Shown: positions 20,101 to 30,047 of the stretch, piece after piece
Numbering within the stretch: the first letter of the stretch is position 1
How the letters are laid out: every line of letters starts with the position of its first letter
Assembly: GCA_018136815.1 (NCBI GenBank)
Contig: CM030934.1
Span: forward strand, 962,979 to 1,026,978
DNA: 64,000 bases
Reading direction: 5' to 3'
Source: Isochrysis galbana
Taxonomy: Eukaryota; Haptophyta; Isochrysidales; Isochrysidaceae
Made by a program: the position numbers and the translations under genes
The notes under the pieces: model-generated
What the model was told of the DNA's origin: nothing
Seen by the model: the letters and a program-made list of their open reading frames with translations, nothing else
The model's database searches: none

Positions 20101-21189
20101 CCCGCGGGACGTCTCAGCGGGAGCAACAGCGAATGAGTGGGGAGAAGGGGGGGAGGCATCTTAAGATAGACATTCAGAGAGAGATGAGAGACCAGAACGA
20201 GAAGGGAGAGAGGGATCATGGAAAAGAGAAAAAGGTGCGAGGGATCATGGAAAAAGGGGCGAGGGAGAGGGGGGGGGGGCAAAGATCAGTGAGATATCAA
20301 GAGGAGTTAGGAAGATAGAGAGGGGGAGGCGCGGAGAGAGAGGGGGGAGGGAGGGAGGGTTGGGGGGGGGGGGGGGTCGGAGAAGAGAGTTGAGCGAGAG
20401 AGGAAGAGAAGACGGGGGGGGGGGAGGGGGGGGGGGGGGGAGAAGACGCTTTTACTCGTGGCCGCGGCCATATTTCGAGGAAGCTTCATGGAAACGCCAC
20501 TCCTCTCTCGCCGGCGTGTCTCTCTCTCTCTCTGTGTGTGGCGGCGCGCGCGCGAAGAATGTGGCGACCTCTCCAAAAAAAAAAGGAAATTCTCACGCTT
20601 GTTCGAGATATGTGCGGTCGTGCGACAGACGAACGCCGCAAAAGCGCGGCGATGGTTGGAAAAGACGCGAGGAGCGGGGGCCGAGACCTCCCCGAGCGCG
20701 AGGTGAAAAATGCAACAAGCGTTTACGTTTGTTTTGCCACAGGAGCCTTGCGCTTGGCCCGGCGTGTGGTGCTAGTCGTGAGTACGTGGTCCTTTACAGC
20801 TAGTGGCAGTAGTAGTAGCCTGAATCTTCAGATATTTTCTTTTAGATTACTATATGTTTCTTCTAATTGCGCCTCACCATGCTGAATTCAGTAGAAGTAT
20901 AAACTTAGTTCATAATTGGGAGTCATGAGAGGTCCCACATTGGTTCATTCAAGGATAGGGAAAAAAAACTTCTTACTACGTAATAATCTCGCCGCGCGCG
21001 CGACTCTGCACAGCACCTATGCAGCCACGCCCGCTTCCCTTATCCCCCCTCTACCTGCCTTGCGGCTCGTCCCCTCGTGCTCTACCGAGACCTAGGGGCT
21101 AGGGGCTGGGTGTAGGAGGTTTCCAGTGGCAGACGGTGTGTACCGGGTCCCGATGGCCTGTCTCACTCTCTCACTCTTTCTCTTTCCTC
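20101..21189. other. Purine-rich upstream region and unassigned sequence
   Basis: From 20165 to about 20460 the plus strand is almost all A/G with long G-runs, directly upstream of the CGLD27 start on the other strand. A LINE-like terminus (gtagtagcctgaatcttcagatattttctttt) ends near 20845. The remainder to 21189 shows no gene. Confidence 0.5.
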
Positions 21190-21345
21190 TTGCGCCAAGG
21201 CGAGAAGCGCTCAATCACCATCACCCACATCAAAGAAAAGCGTTCAATCACCATCACCATCAGCCTACACGTGGAACGCGTTCAATCGCCATCACCCCCA
21301 CATCAAAGAAAAGCGTTCAATCACCATCAGCCTACGCCATACTTG
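21190..21345 (+). repeat. Minisatellite of GTTCAATC-CCATCA units (locus 1)
   Basis: Imperfect tandem units of about 30-40 bp share aaaagcgttcaatcaccatca and often cagcctacacgtgg. The same units in the same order form a second array at 24143-24310. There are no unique spacers of constant size, so it is not a CRISPR array. Confidence 0.85.
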
Positions 21346-21644
21346 AGCTTGCACACACCATCCACCAACTTGATGTCGTCCCCTGTACATACCCCCATAA
21401 TGGCACTTGAAGTACATTGACCGTCCACCAACGTGACGTCGCTACCCACACAGGTGCCCATATTATTCAACATCGTATTCAACCCACTCAAATCATCGCC
21501 ACCAGACGTTGTGCACTGCGCGATGCACTTGCCATTGATGAGCTTCACATTGCTTCCCGTACAGACTCCAACGTCATCCACCGACGTCTGACCAATCGCC
21601 AGTGGACCTACAGCAAGCCACGGAAGCTTCGTATAATACGTCAT
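21327..21644 (-). CDS. Small protein with three repeated Cys modules, unknown
   Basis: The 105-residue product starts with MTYYTKLPWLAVGPLAIG and then carries three modules of the form C-x-G-[SD]-(x)3-L-[VI]-[DN]-G-x-C: CTGSNVKLINGKC, CVGSDVTLVDGQC and CTGDDIKLVDGVC. Its C-terminus runs into the minisatellite. Repeated paired-Cys modules of this style are seen in structural proteins of large algal DNA viruses and related elements, but I cannot name a family. It could be a fragment of an integrated viral gene. Confidence 0.4.
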   Translation of the reverse strand: MTYYTKLPWLAVGPLAIGQTSVDDVGVCTGSNVKLINGKCIAQCTTSGGDDLSGLNTMLNNMGTCVGSDVTLVDGQCTSSAIMGVCTGDDIKLVDGVCKLKYGVG

Positions 21645-21832
21645 AGTCTAGAATGTATACATATTATAATGTATTTTTTTGCAATAGGGGGTCAAATTGA
21701 AAATCACTCATTCTCCGCGTTCTAGTTCTAGTATGTCTGAGGGCAACTGTCAGGTGGTGAGCGGTACTCGGCGGGGGTTCTCGCGATTAGCAGGCAAGTC
21801 GTTCCGCTATATGTTGATGTTGAGCGCTTGTG

Positions 21833-22420
21833 CTATGCTGTGCTATTAGAGATAGGTTCGTGTTCATGACTAGGGCGCTTTTGTCGTAGGTTGTAAAGAT
21901 AGGGGTGCTGAGTTCGCTTGGGGATTTGATCTTCGGTTTCCTTCCCTGGGAACGCCTTGTTCGTGCGTGCAGTCGAGATTCTGTCCGTTGGTTCAAGGCC
22001 TCTGACGAGGACCGTGAACCTGTTCAAAATTCTTTCGATGACCGGCACGTGGTGAAAGGAGTGGTCTTCGAATTCTACTTTGTAGAAGTCGCGCATTATG
22101 TATCTCCATGCTATGAGGTATAGGGCTTTGAGGCTATCAGGCGTCGGTGAGTTCGGGTATCGGGTATGCGAACAATCTGTCTTTGATTTTTGATTTTTTG
22201 AGCCGTCGATCTGTCCCTTATTGCTTATTGGAGTGTACCCCGCCACGGCTTCTATAGTTTGGAAGATCTGAAGTGTGGAGGGGCATCTGGCTAGGTGAGT
22301 CGAATTATCGCGGTGTTTTCCGCAGAGTCTGCATTTTGTGGTGGTCGCCGCTCGTGAACCGGTTGCGTGTGCCAAGCCTTCTGTGGGTAATGTGTTTGAA
22401 GTGAGAAGTGAGGGTGTTTG
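21833..22420 (-). pseudogene. LINE RT C-terminal fragment
   Basis: The fragment has the zinc-knuckle-like motif CRLCGKHRDNSTHLARC followed by LKALYLIAWRYIMRDFYKVEF, aligning with the LINE at 6240-6520. The upstream SHFKHITHRR-like segment (near 22400) matches in another frame. No T-tail of the family follows its 3' end, so the copy has also lost its tail. Confidence 0.8.
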
Positions 22421-22787
22421 TCTGTGTGTTTTTCATTCAAGGATTGGTGTACGGCATGGCAGATCGCTCACAGCCTTCGCCCTCGTCGGGCATACGCCGC
22501 CCAATAACCAACATACAACATATCCTGTAGACTATGAACTAGGACGTCAACAACGACGTTGTCTCCCAGTCCCCCCCTTCCTGGTACAACCTCAAGTAGC
22601 AGGGCAGCAACATAGATCGACGAACAATTTTGCATCGAAGGTGTGATTCGAAAGACTTTGAGATGACATCTGGGGAGGGAAAAGACATGCGATGAAGATC
22701 CATAGATCCACACAATCCTCCTTCCAAACGACAATCTCACTTTTCGGCCTCACGTCCCTAGCTACTAAATAAATGCGTGCAGTAACC
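22421..22787. other. Intergenic
   Basis: No supported feature. It contains the 3' flank of the chitin-binding gene on the minus strand. Confidence 0.4.
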
Positions 22788-23471
22788 TCAACTATGCGAG
22801 CTCAGTGGGACACCGTCGCCATCACCCAAATGCTTTTCCTCAGTGAGCCCAACTAACTCAGGCCCATCATCTTCCTTGCCCTCATGGTCATCCACGTCCA
22901 CCTCAGCATGCATGTCATCGTAACGGTGGTGGTAGTCTTCATAGTGATCATCGTAGCGTCGCCCTCCTCTGCCTCGATAGTAGTGATGTGGCACACCATC
23001 ATCGTACCAGTGCTCACCGCCGTATCTATCGTGATGCGGGTAGTACTCGTCTTCCACAGGGAAGTCGTGGTGGCCCGGGTTGTGATGGTTTATATCTTGA
23101 TCTATGTCATCGTCCGCACGTGAAGGGTCAGCTGGCCAGCACCCATTCTGGCAGCCGAGGGCGGGGGAGCAGTACTCCTCTCCGTGGCCGCACCAGCCAT
23201 GCGCAGAGCAGCACTGTCCCTTGCCACACGTTGTCTCCGCGTCCGAGTCCGTCGCAAAGTCGCGGCCACAACGACCATCGGAGCGCATCCCAAACCACAC
23301 GAAGATGGCTGTCTCGTCATTCACGTGCTCGTAATGGCGGACGAAGGCGAGGAAGAAGAGCATCGTGCCCAGCACTGCGCCCACAAGTGTCCGAGGCCGC
23401 ACGCGCCCCTCGCGCTTGAGCATCCGCGTGAACGCGCTGCTCTCGACACCGCGACGAGAGTACGTGTGCAT
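22788..23471 (-). CDS. Membrane-anchored protein with a hevein-type chitin-binding domain
   Basis: The 227-residue product has a basic N-terminus and one hydrophobic segment (about residues 30-46, LVGAVLGTMLFFLAFV), as in a type II signal anchor, so the rest would face the ER lumen or cell exterior. Residues about 65-112 form a hevein-like (ChtBD1) domain with the expected cysteine order, including CGKGQCCSAHGWCG and EEYCSPALGCQNGC. The C-terminal half is rich in Asp, His and Tyr and has no known fold; it could bind metal ions. A role in binding chitin or other N-acetylglucosamine polymers of the cell covering is inferred. Single exon, ATG at 23471. Confidence 0.8.
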   Translation of the reverse strand: MHTYSRRGVESSAFTRMLKREGRVRPRTLVGAVLGTMLFFLAFVRHYEHVNDETAIFVWFGMRSDGRCGRDFATDSDAETTCGKGQCCSAHGWCGHGEEYCSPALGCQNGCWPADPSRADDDIDQDINHHNPGHHDFPVEDEYYPHHDRYGGEHWYDDGVPHHYYRGRGGRRYDDHYEDYHHRYDDMHAEVDVDDHEGKEDDGPELVGLTEEKHLGDGDGVPLSSHS

Positions 23472-23594
23472 CGCGCGCCGCTCGCCGTGGGCGCGCGCGC
23501 CCGCCGCACCCTTCCCTCCAAGCGACCTGGCGAGCGCGCTGCGCCTCTTCTGAGGGCCCTTTACTCAGTTGGCGTCTTCTACCGATATATTTGT

Positions 23595-23815
23595 GGTACG
23601 TTGTGTTGTGGGGACCCAAGGGCCAAGGCCAGGGGGGGGGGGTTCTGTGTCCTAATGGGCCCCGGATATGTGCCACATATTGTGCTAGTTGGGTGTGTTG
23701 GGAACTTTCTACCTTCTATTGCTATTGAAACAAATCCTCAAATTATCTCTGAGATGGTCGATTTCACCCCTGATAACTAATAAAAATCCTTGCTGTTTGC
23801 GGGTTGACCTTTGAA
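23595..23815 (-). repeat. Non-autonomous DNA element, copy 1
   Basis: In reverse complement this matches 40810-41010: the shared order is a GGTCAA-bearing end, a run near taataaaaa, gagatggtc, ggtagaaagttccca, acacaactaaca-like text and gggccc with cccaagg. Its terminal repeat is decayed (gtttgcgggttgacct). It sits about 125 bp upstream of the chitin-binding gene start. Confidence 0.65.
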
Positions 23816-23843
23816 CACAATAAGCCATACATACTGAGAGCTG

Positions 23844-24100
23844 TAGGGCGGTCAAACAGGGGCTTTTTAACTACTAGTAGGGGTTGGACTGTTGGACTGC
23901 ATTTTTTGACCGTGGCGCGATGTTCAACAAAAAACCTCCATGGGGGGCCACCTGCTACTACGAAAATCTTCGCCAAAAATGGTGCGATTCGAGATTCGAC
24001 CCCCCTCTCCCCCCCTCCCCCCTCCGTCACGCGTGCTCACGCTCTACCCGTAAAGAATTTGAGGTCGCGCCCGCGGGGATCGGGTCCTTGATATCTAAGC
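23844..24100 (+). repeat. DNA element with intact TAGGG terminal repeat
   Basis: It begins with TAGGGCGGTCAAACAGGG then gctttttaa, the outward end of the same terminal-repeat family as 8691-8716 and 40810-40836. The inner part is not shared with the other copies and the right end is undefined. Confidence 0.5.
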
Positions 24101-24142
24101 TACGCATTTGATATTCACGCGTCAAATAATATTTGATCAAAG

Positions 24143-24310
24143 GCGAGAAGCGCTCAATCACCATCACCCACAGCATGGAAAAGCGTTCAATCACCATCAG
24201 CCTACACGTGGAACGCGTTCAATCGCCATCACCCCCACAGCACGGAAAAGCCTTCAATCACCATCAGCCTACACATGGAAAAGCGTTCAATCGCCATCAC
24301 CTCCCGGAAG
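24143..24310 (+). repeat. Minisatellite of GTTCAATC-CCATCA units (locus 2)
   Basis: Five to six units share aaaagc(g/c)ttcaatc(a/g)ccatca and cagcctacac(a/g)tgg with the array at 21190-21345, and both arrays start with aaggcgagaagcgctcaatc. The two loci are about 3 kb apart in the same orientation. Confidence 0.85.
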
Positions 24311-24552
24311 AGGCAGAGGAAGAGGGAAGGAAGATGCAAAAAAGGAAGAGCTGGGATGGCAACGGGAGGTAGTCCAGGACGAGCCCAGCGATGTCACGCC
24401 AACCCGATTGGGTTGGCGCCCGCTACCGCTACCGACTAGCCTGTCTGATGAATCCTCGTTCGCTGACGAAGGGGTATTCGCCACTATGCCCTCCGTCGTG
24501 CAACGCGCATTCCGTCGATTATTCCGCTCGCAACCCACTCTATTCTCGTCCG
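24311..24552. other. Short unassigned spacer
   Basis: GC-rich sequence between the minisatellite and the truncated LTR; nothing recognised. Confidence 0.3.
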
Positions 24553-24837
24553 TGTTGTATTCCTGCCCATCTGCCCATCTGCCATCTGAAGGCTGTAGGC
24601 ATGAATATTCGTGTAAGGTGCGCGCTCACAATTACAACTGAACAGTTTCCCGTGTTGCCACTGACGCACAAGACACACAGATTCGGAATCCCCATGGTCT
24701 CAAGTCCAGGTTTGCAGATTTTGGTCTCGAAATTTGCGATTCGAATTTTGTTTTTGCTGTTGTTACTATAATTGTTGGCTCGTTTAAGGTAATAAACCGG
24801 CATGACTTCGACTTCTCGTTCTGCAGTCGCACTGCGA

Positions 24838-24871
<34 letters not shown>

Positions 24872-24980
24872 CCTCCTCTCCTCGCCCGACGGAGGGAAGT
24901 TTCGTCCAAAACATTCTCCGGTCCCAGGATGTTCCGTGGGGGTCTCTCTGCGCTCCGCGAGGGAAAGGACGCGATCTCGC
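24553..24980 (+). repeat. Truncated LTR of the Ty3-like element
   Basis: It starts at TGTTGTATTCCTGCCC, like the LTR at 30048, and follows it through the CT-repeat to the ggaaaggacgcgatctcg block. There it stops abruptly at a LINE fragment. It lacks the right two thirds of the LTR. Confidence 0.85.
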
Positions 24981-25340
24981 CAAACTAAACAACATCTGGC
25001 TACATACGGATACCGACTACCTAGGAGAGGTAGCCGACACCGGAAGAGTAGCGGATGCGGGAGAGATCCAATACTACCACCCGCCAGCCAGATGGGAGGG
25101 CGGATGTAAAGGCCCGAGATACATGGAGTACCCCTTGGCGGATGAGTACGCCATACTAAAAGGAAAGGTCGCACTAGACGCAATATCAGTCGCAGATCTT
25201 ACCAGGGCCGCGCTTAAAGCGACCCGAAGTAACGCCCCGCAAGCGGCGAAAATAGCATGGGAAAAGCGACTGAATGTCACCAAGGAAGAATGGAAACATG
25301 TAGCAAGGCTATACACAATGCCATTGTTAAGGTGGTTCTT
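24981..25340 (+). pseudogene. LINE polyprotein fragment
   Basis: An open stretch of about 118 codons contains WLHTDTDYLGEV, YMEYPLADEYAI, KVALDAISVADLTRA and KEEWKHVARLYTMP, aligning with the LINE at about 5815-6175. It is fused directly to the truncated LTR upstream and has no family 3' tail. Confidence 0.75.
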
Positions 25341-25574
25341 AAGGTTTTCTAACTCTGGCGCGAGAGCGCGAGACGGCGGGTGGCGGGCGCGCTGGCTGCC
25401 CGCCTCTACAGGCCCTCGCTCCATGTATGGGGCATGGGAGTTCGGTCCTGCGTCCGTCGCAGGATTGCCCTAAAGAAAAAGAAGCAAAAAGAAAAAGGGT
25501 GCTACGCACGGGACTCCCTCTGGGCGGTAAACACGCCCCTCCGGTCGTGATTATTGTCAATCAATTGAAATCAA
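25341..25574. other. 3' flank of the alpha-kinase gene
   Basis: Contains ggtggttcttaaggttttct, which resembles a word near 8483, and an A-rich stretch near 25472. No gene recognised. Confidence 0.35.
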
Positions 25575-28500
25575 TTACTCAGAAATTGTCAGTGTCAGTG
25601 TATTGATCGAGCGTTGCTCAACCTTCCCATGAGCGAAGGAGCAAGAATCACCTCTCTTGCAGCTTGCAAAGGCCTCCCAGTCCCAACACAAAACCGTCTT
25701 GTAGGTTGCAGCACTGCAAGGCAGGCCCTTCTTAGTTTTCTTGCCGAGTAAATCGTTGTCGTTGGCTTCGAGCTGCGTGTTGTGAGCGAACCAGCATAGG
25801 TCGCCATGTTGACAACTTCCGACTGTCAACCAGTTTTTACATAACGATCTTTTTGCCTTCTCATACTTTTTGGAGATGCGTTGCAAGTCATCAATTCCGT
25901 CGTGAACGAAGCTGCATGCGACGCCCTTGTTACATGCTCCGGTGGTCTGCCAATACTTGCACAACACGACTTTGAAGTTGATGCTGGAAGACAAACCTTG
26001 GGCTGTCGGAGGGTCCGATGCATCATAGTAGGCAGTCACGCCTTTCTTACCGGAAGCGTCCGTCACGTATCTCACCCCAGCGTGTGAGTGTACTATGTTG
26101 CCATTGGCACTCGTGGATTTGGAACCGTGCTTGACGGCCGCCTGTAGTTCGCGTGTGCTGAATCCTCGTTCTTGCTGCGTGCAACAATAAGGGTGAACTC
26201 ATTGTGAGGGGAAGTTGAAGAGCAACACTGGTGCACGCGACGAGCGAACAACAAGGACATGGAAAGCAAGGATGCAAGCCATGTACTCATGAGCTGAGCG
26301 CAAAATCGCTGCCACGCTGCGCCTGGCATGCTCGCCCACCTGGCGCTGCGAAAGATGGACAGTCTTGATCACAGTGTGGAGACTGGTGTCCAAAGGCCTG
26401 TTGATGTCATTTACGCCCATGCTGCTGCTCATGATTGGCGGAGCGCAAGCCGATTTGTGCTTCAGTCCGAGAAGCTTACATAAAGCGTTGCATTTGTGTG
26501 TCTGATAAAACTCCAAGATGCCATCCTCGCCGCGATCAGTGCATATCTGCCGCCGTCACCAGGCGCGAGTGGATCACTGGATCACTCCATCGAAACTCAT
26601 GGAAAAATTCGTCAAAGGATCCTTGCACATCACATACCTCAACATAAGAGGGTGGGCAGAAGCACTGGTGGGGGATGATGTTGTGGCTCCAATGTCCAAT
26701 GCCTCATGTAGCAACATGGCTTCGTCCCGGGCATGTGCGATGACGGCTAATGCTTTCTATATATGGCACTTGTTCGCATTCTCTGCACTCACTAGAACGC
26801 TTCCTTCTTCCTCAGGTAGCCATGTGTTCGACCAATGGCTGAATGCTTGAGGCACGTCGTCGAGCGACGGTACGATGATCAGGTCGTTGGCGTCTGTGTC
26901 ATCCGCCGCTTGGAGCAAGACCTCGTCGTCTGACAACCACCCTCCTGATGTTGTGGCGAGTGTTGGCAATGGGAGGGACGACACATGCGCTAGGTTCCGT
27001 GGTGTACGATGCGCTGCTTCTTTGTGCAGCTCTTTGCGTGCATCGGCTGTCTCATAAGAATGCTGACTGTTGACCGGCATGGTAGGACATGAGTCAACGA
27101 GGCCAAAGTTGGTATTCCACTTTCTGTATTGCCCGTCCAGCCTCTCCTCAACAAAAAAGAAGCGGTCTTGCATGCATGGCTCAGGAGCATCCGTGATTTT
27201 TGCCTGGAGGTGAGGGCCAGCGAGAATGGACGGACAGCTGAAGCTAAGATGGAAGGGGCTGTGATATAGATGCAGCTTATGCAACAGAACCGAGAACAGT
27301 CACTGGGATAGAGAGTGGCAAGTGGCCATCCAACTCACCCACACGAGGTACGTTGGCTGGACGTAGGTCACCTTGGGCAAGCGCGACCCCAGGTACTCCA
27401 TCCCCTCCACCAGCACATTGAATTTATCAGCCAAAGCTGCAGCAGTTGCTTGTGTGAGAAGCGCCGTCTTGTGAAATTCAACTTCATGCTGTCGGTCGCT
27501 CACTGTGCGCTTCTTCTCTTTTGCGACCCACTGCTTGGCATGGCTCCATTCCCAAGTGCAGTACAGCCCACCCGTGGCCACAAGATTCACGCCGCGGATG
27601 AGGTACTGACCAGGGCGCGCATTGGCGGCAACTCCTTTTTGCAAGGCCCGCGCACTGGCCGCAGTCACGTTGCCATCATGTTGTGCGTAACTCGCGACGT
27701 GCACGGAGAAGCGCTTTGTCCTCTCCTCCCATCCATACAATATTCCCTCGCGACCGTTGAGGTGGCTTGCCGATGCGCCAACGAGGCCGTGGATACGCAC
27801 TCGTTCTCCTTCGAGCGCCAAATCAACGCCGTCGAGCGGTAGTTCTTCGATTCGTTTGAGCTGCTCTTGACCGAAGCGAAGATGGTAGGCGTCTCTTTCT
27901 CCGCCGCAAGCAAAGCTTTTCGTGCTGATTGCCACAATACGAGGGCGTCCGGGCAATGGCTGGATCGCACAAAGTCCCTTCTCAGGGAGCTTGCCCGAGC
28001 GAGTGGCCGCGCCCCACGCCGCGGGCACGTGGTACACCTCGGCAGTAAAGGCGCAGAATGTCAGCATCGTGTTCCTTTCTTCCGACCCGCTTCCCCGGCG
28101 ACTCAGACATGGGGCATTGGGGCAATTGGATAATGATGCGGATGAAACACACGTGAAGAAAGACTTCCAAATAGAGTCCATCACGGTGTTCAGCGACTTG
28201 CAGTCGAGCGGCCCTTCGAGAAAGGTACCCGCGCCGTCGGGAAATTTCTGCATTCTTTCTCGCAAAACCTGGTAGTTCTCAACAAGCCCCAGACCAATCG
28301 AGTAGAATTGCAAGCTTGAGCTGTGCCCACCAATAGCTGCCTTCCACACGCGCTCGCAAGCAGCCTCGATTGCGCCCACCCCTCCATTGCCGTACAGCAA
28401 GTGGTCGCTTGGCGGACCGTCTGCGATGAACAGGATGCGTGTGGAAATATTTGATGGTACATCTAAGCCGCGGGCACGCCCTTCGTCGCGGCAACTCTCG

Positions 28501-29180
28501 AGCTTGCGAATGAGCTCCTGCAGCTTGATGAGAGCCGGCGAATAGTGACCGTGGCCCGTAGGCTCGATTGGTTGTAGCAACAGATTCGCGCCCGCGCCGA
28601 GCGTGCCCAGCTCGAGCAAGTAGCTGGCTGCAGTGCTCATGAGGATGATCGATAAGAGCTCTTGCTGTCTCGCCTGCGCAGCTTCAGCCTGCTGGAGCGC
28701 ATTGGCAAGTGGCAGTATGAAGTGATTGCGAAGCGCAGTCTGCACTGCTTTGATGCGCGTCACGAGCAGCTCCTCGTTCTTGACATCGCAGTTGCGCATC
28801 GAGCCGCTCGAATCAATCACGAGGATTGAGTGGCCTGAGGCCGTGGCTCGCCGTTGGATCTCGCTCGCGCCGGCAATGTGTTTGTAGTGCTGTCGCGCCG
28901 GTTCCCTGGCACTTTTCTCCTCGTCTAAGGCGAGGTTGCTAGACCCCCTTACCTCGCCCATCCCTTTGCGCGCGCGCCCTTCTATCGCGGCGGACAGTGG
29001 GGCGGACGCTGAAGAGGGCGGAATCGTGGGTGGACTTGCGTTCCTTCCCTCCTCACACAGACCCTCGCGTGGACATTGCTCCGAAGAAGGCCTTTCCGCC
29101 AAGAAAGGCCGCGCAGATTCGGGGAAAGGACCCGTAGATGGCGTACGGCTGCAACTCGGCGTGCTCGGCCCGTTGCCCAT
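25575..29180 (-). CDS. vWA / alpha-kinase / DUF4258-like / triple-CCCH zinc-finger protein
   Basis: Four exons: 27339-29180, 26793-27203, 26340-26637, 25575-26174; about 1049 residues. A vWA domain (about 115-330) has the metal-binding DSSGS motif. An atypical alpha-kinase follows across exons 1-3: FACGGERDAYHLRF, VEERLDGQYRKWN, PQAFSHWSNTW, VCDVQGSFDEFF, SDPVIHS and the zinc-binding end THKCNALCKLLGL. Exon 4 continues with a DUF4258-like stretch (QERGFSTRELQAAVKHG, VTDASGKKGVTAY) and three C-x8-C-x5-C-x3-H fingers that suggest RNA binding. All joins fit phase 0: TGG|GTGAGT, CTA|GTGAGT and CAG|GTGGGC. Exon 3 has one surplus base near 26541-26550. I chose ATG 29180; MGNGPS could be N-myristoylated. 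If the last join is wrong, the CCCH part is a separate gene. Confidence 0.75.
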
Positions 29181-29214
29181 GCGCCCCCCACTCCGAGCCG
29201 CCCTGCCGCGCCCG

Positions 29215-29277
<63 letters not shown>

Positions 29278-29345
29278 TCCTTCTTCTCTCTCCCTCTCTC
29301 TCTCCCTCTCTCTCTCCCTCCCTCCCTCTCTCTCTCTCTCCCTCT
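29215..29345. repeat. CT microsatellite upstream of the alpha-kinase gene
   Basis: Nearly pure (CT)n with scattered extra C, beginning about 35 bp upstream of the start codon at 29180. Read on the coding strand it is a GA tract. Confidence 0.9.
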
Positions 29346-30047
29346 CTCCGCACAGCGAAAGTTTGATTGCGGGATGATGTGAGCGCACGTGACAGCGCAC
29401 CTCTCCAGCACTCTCCTTCTCTTCTCATATTTTTATCCATGCTTTTCCCTTTCTCTCGTTCGCGCGTCCGCTCACTCGCCCCCATCCCCACCGAAAACCC
29501 ACGACTGGGACGGACACATCTGAGTCCCGACCTGGTTTATTTTGTTTAATTTTAATTAACTAGTTGTTGGCCGCCATCTGCAAATAGCCCCCGAGTGGAA
29601 CCGGAAATCGCCAAATGCTCATTCACCCCATGGGGTGAATGAGAAGATTCTCCCAAAACGGTCTCACACCCACACTGGGTGTAACGAAAGTGTACCTGGT
29701 GTAGACCTTGACCTTGCGTTGATCGTAACTCCACGTTAGAGTGGTCCTAAGGCCTGACGAGGCCCAACACTCCTGGAGTCCATTGGAGGGATGTTTTGGA
29801 GGAAGAAGAAGGTGTCCAGCCTCTCAAATAAGTGATATGGGTTGATTTTGTATTTTTTGTTGTACTCAAAAACAAAATGAAATGTCTACACAGCAGCTAG
29901 CAACGCGAATCCACACCGACACGATCACGACTCCAGAGCCCCCTACATGTCACATGGACTGCGAACCCAGCCCATCACACATAGGGCCAGGTAAGAGTTT
30001 CGCGAAACTCATTGCAAAACTTGGGTCCCTTTTTTTGGCCGTAAAAC
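29346..30047. other. Intergenic before the Ty3-like element
   Basis: No gene. A perfect 26-bp palindrome (29618-29643, arms ctcattcacccca and complement) lies here. Around 29880-29990 a short open stretch has no recognised family. Confidence 0.45.

Noticed and set aside
21190-24310. Repeats of gttcaatcaccatca looked like a CRISPR array
   Set aside because: Units vary in length and sequence, there are no constant-size unique spacers and no cas genes, and the setting is a eukaryotic genome. It is a minisatellite.
26541-26560. A 13-nt intron to mend the alpha-kinase frame (GTGACGGCGGCAG)
   Set aside because: Far too short to be spliced; other introns of this gene are 135-165 bp.
29053-29400. 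Long ORFs encoding RERERE or SLSLSL runs
   Set aside because: They are translations of CT/GA microsatellites on both strands, not genes. The same applies at 40200-40640, 47120-47280 and 57195-57500.
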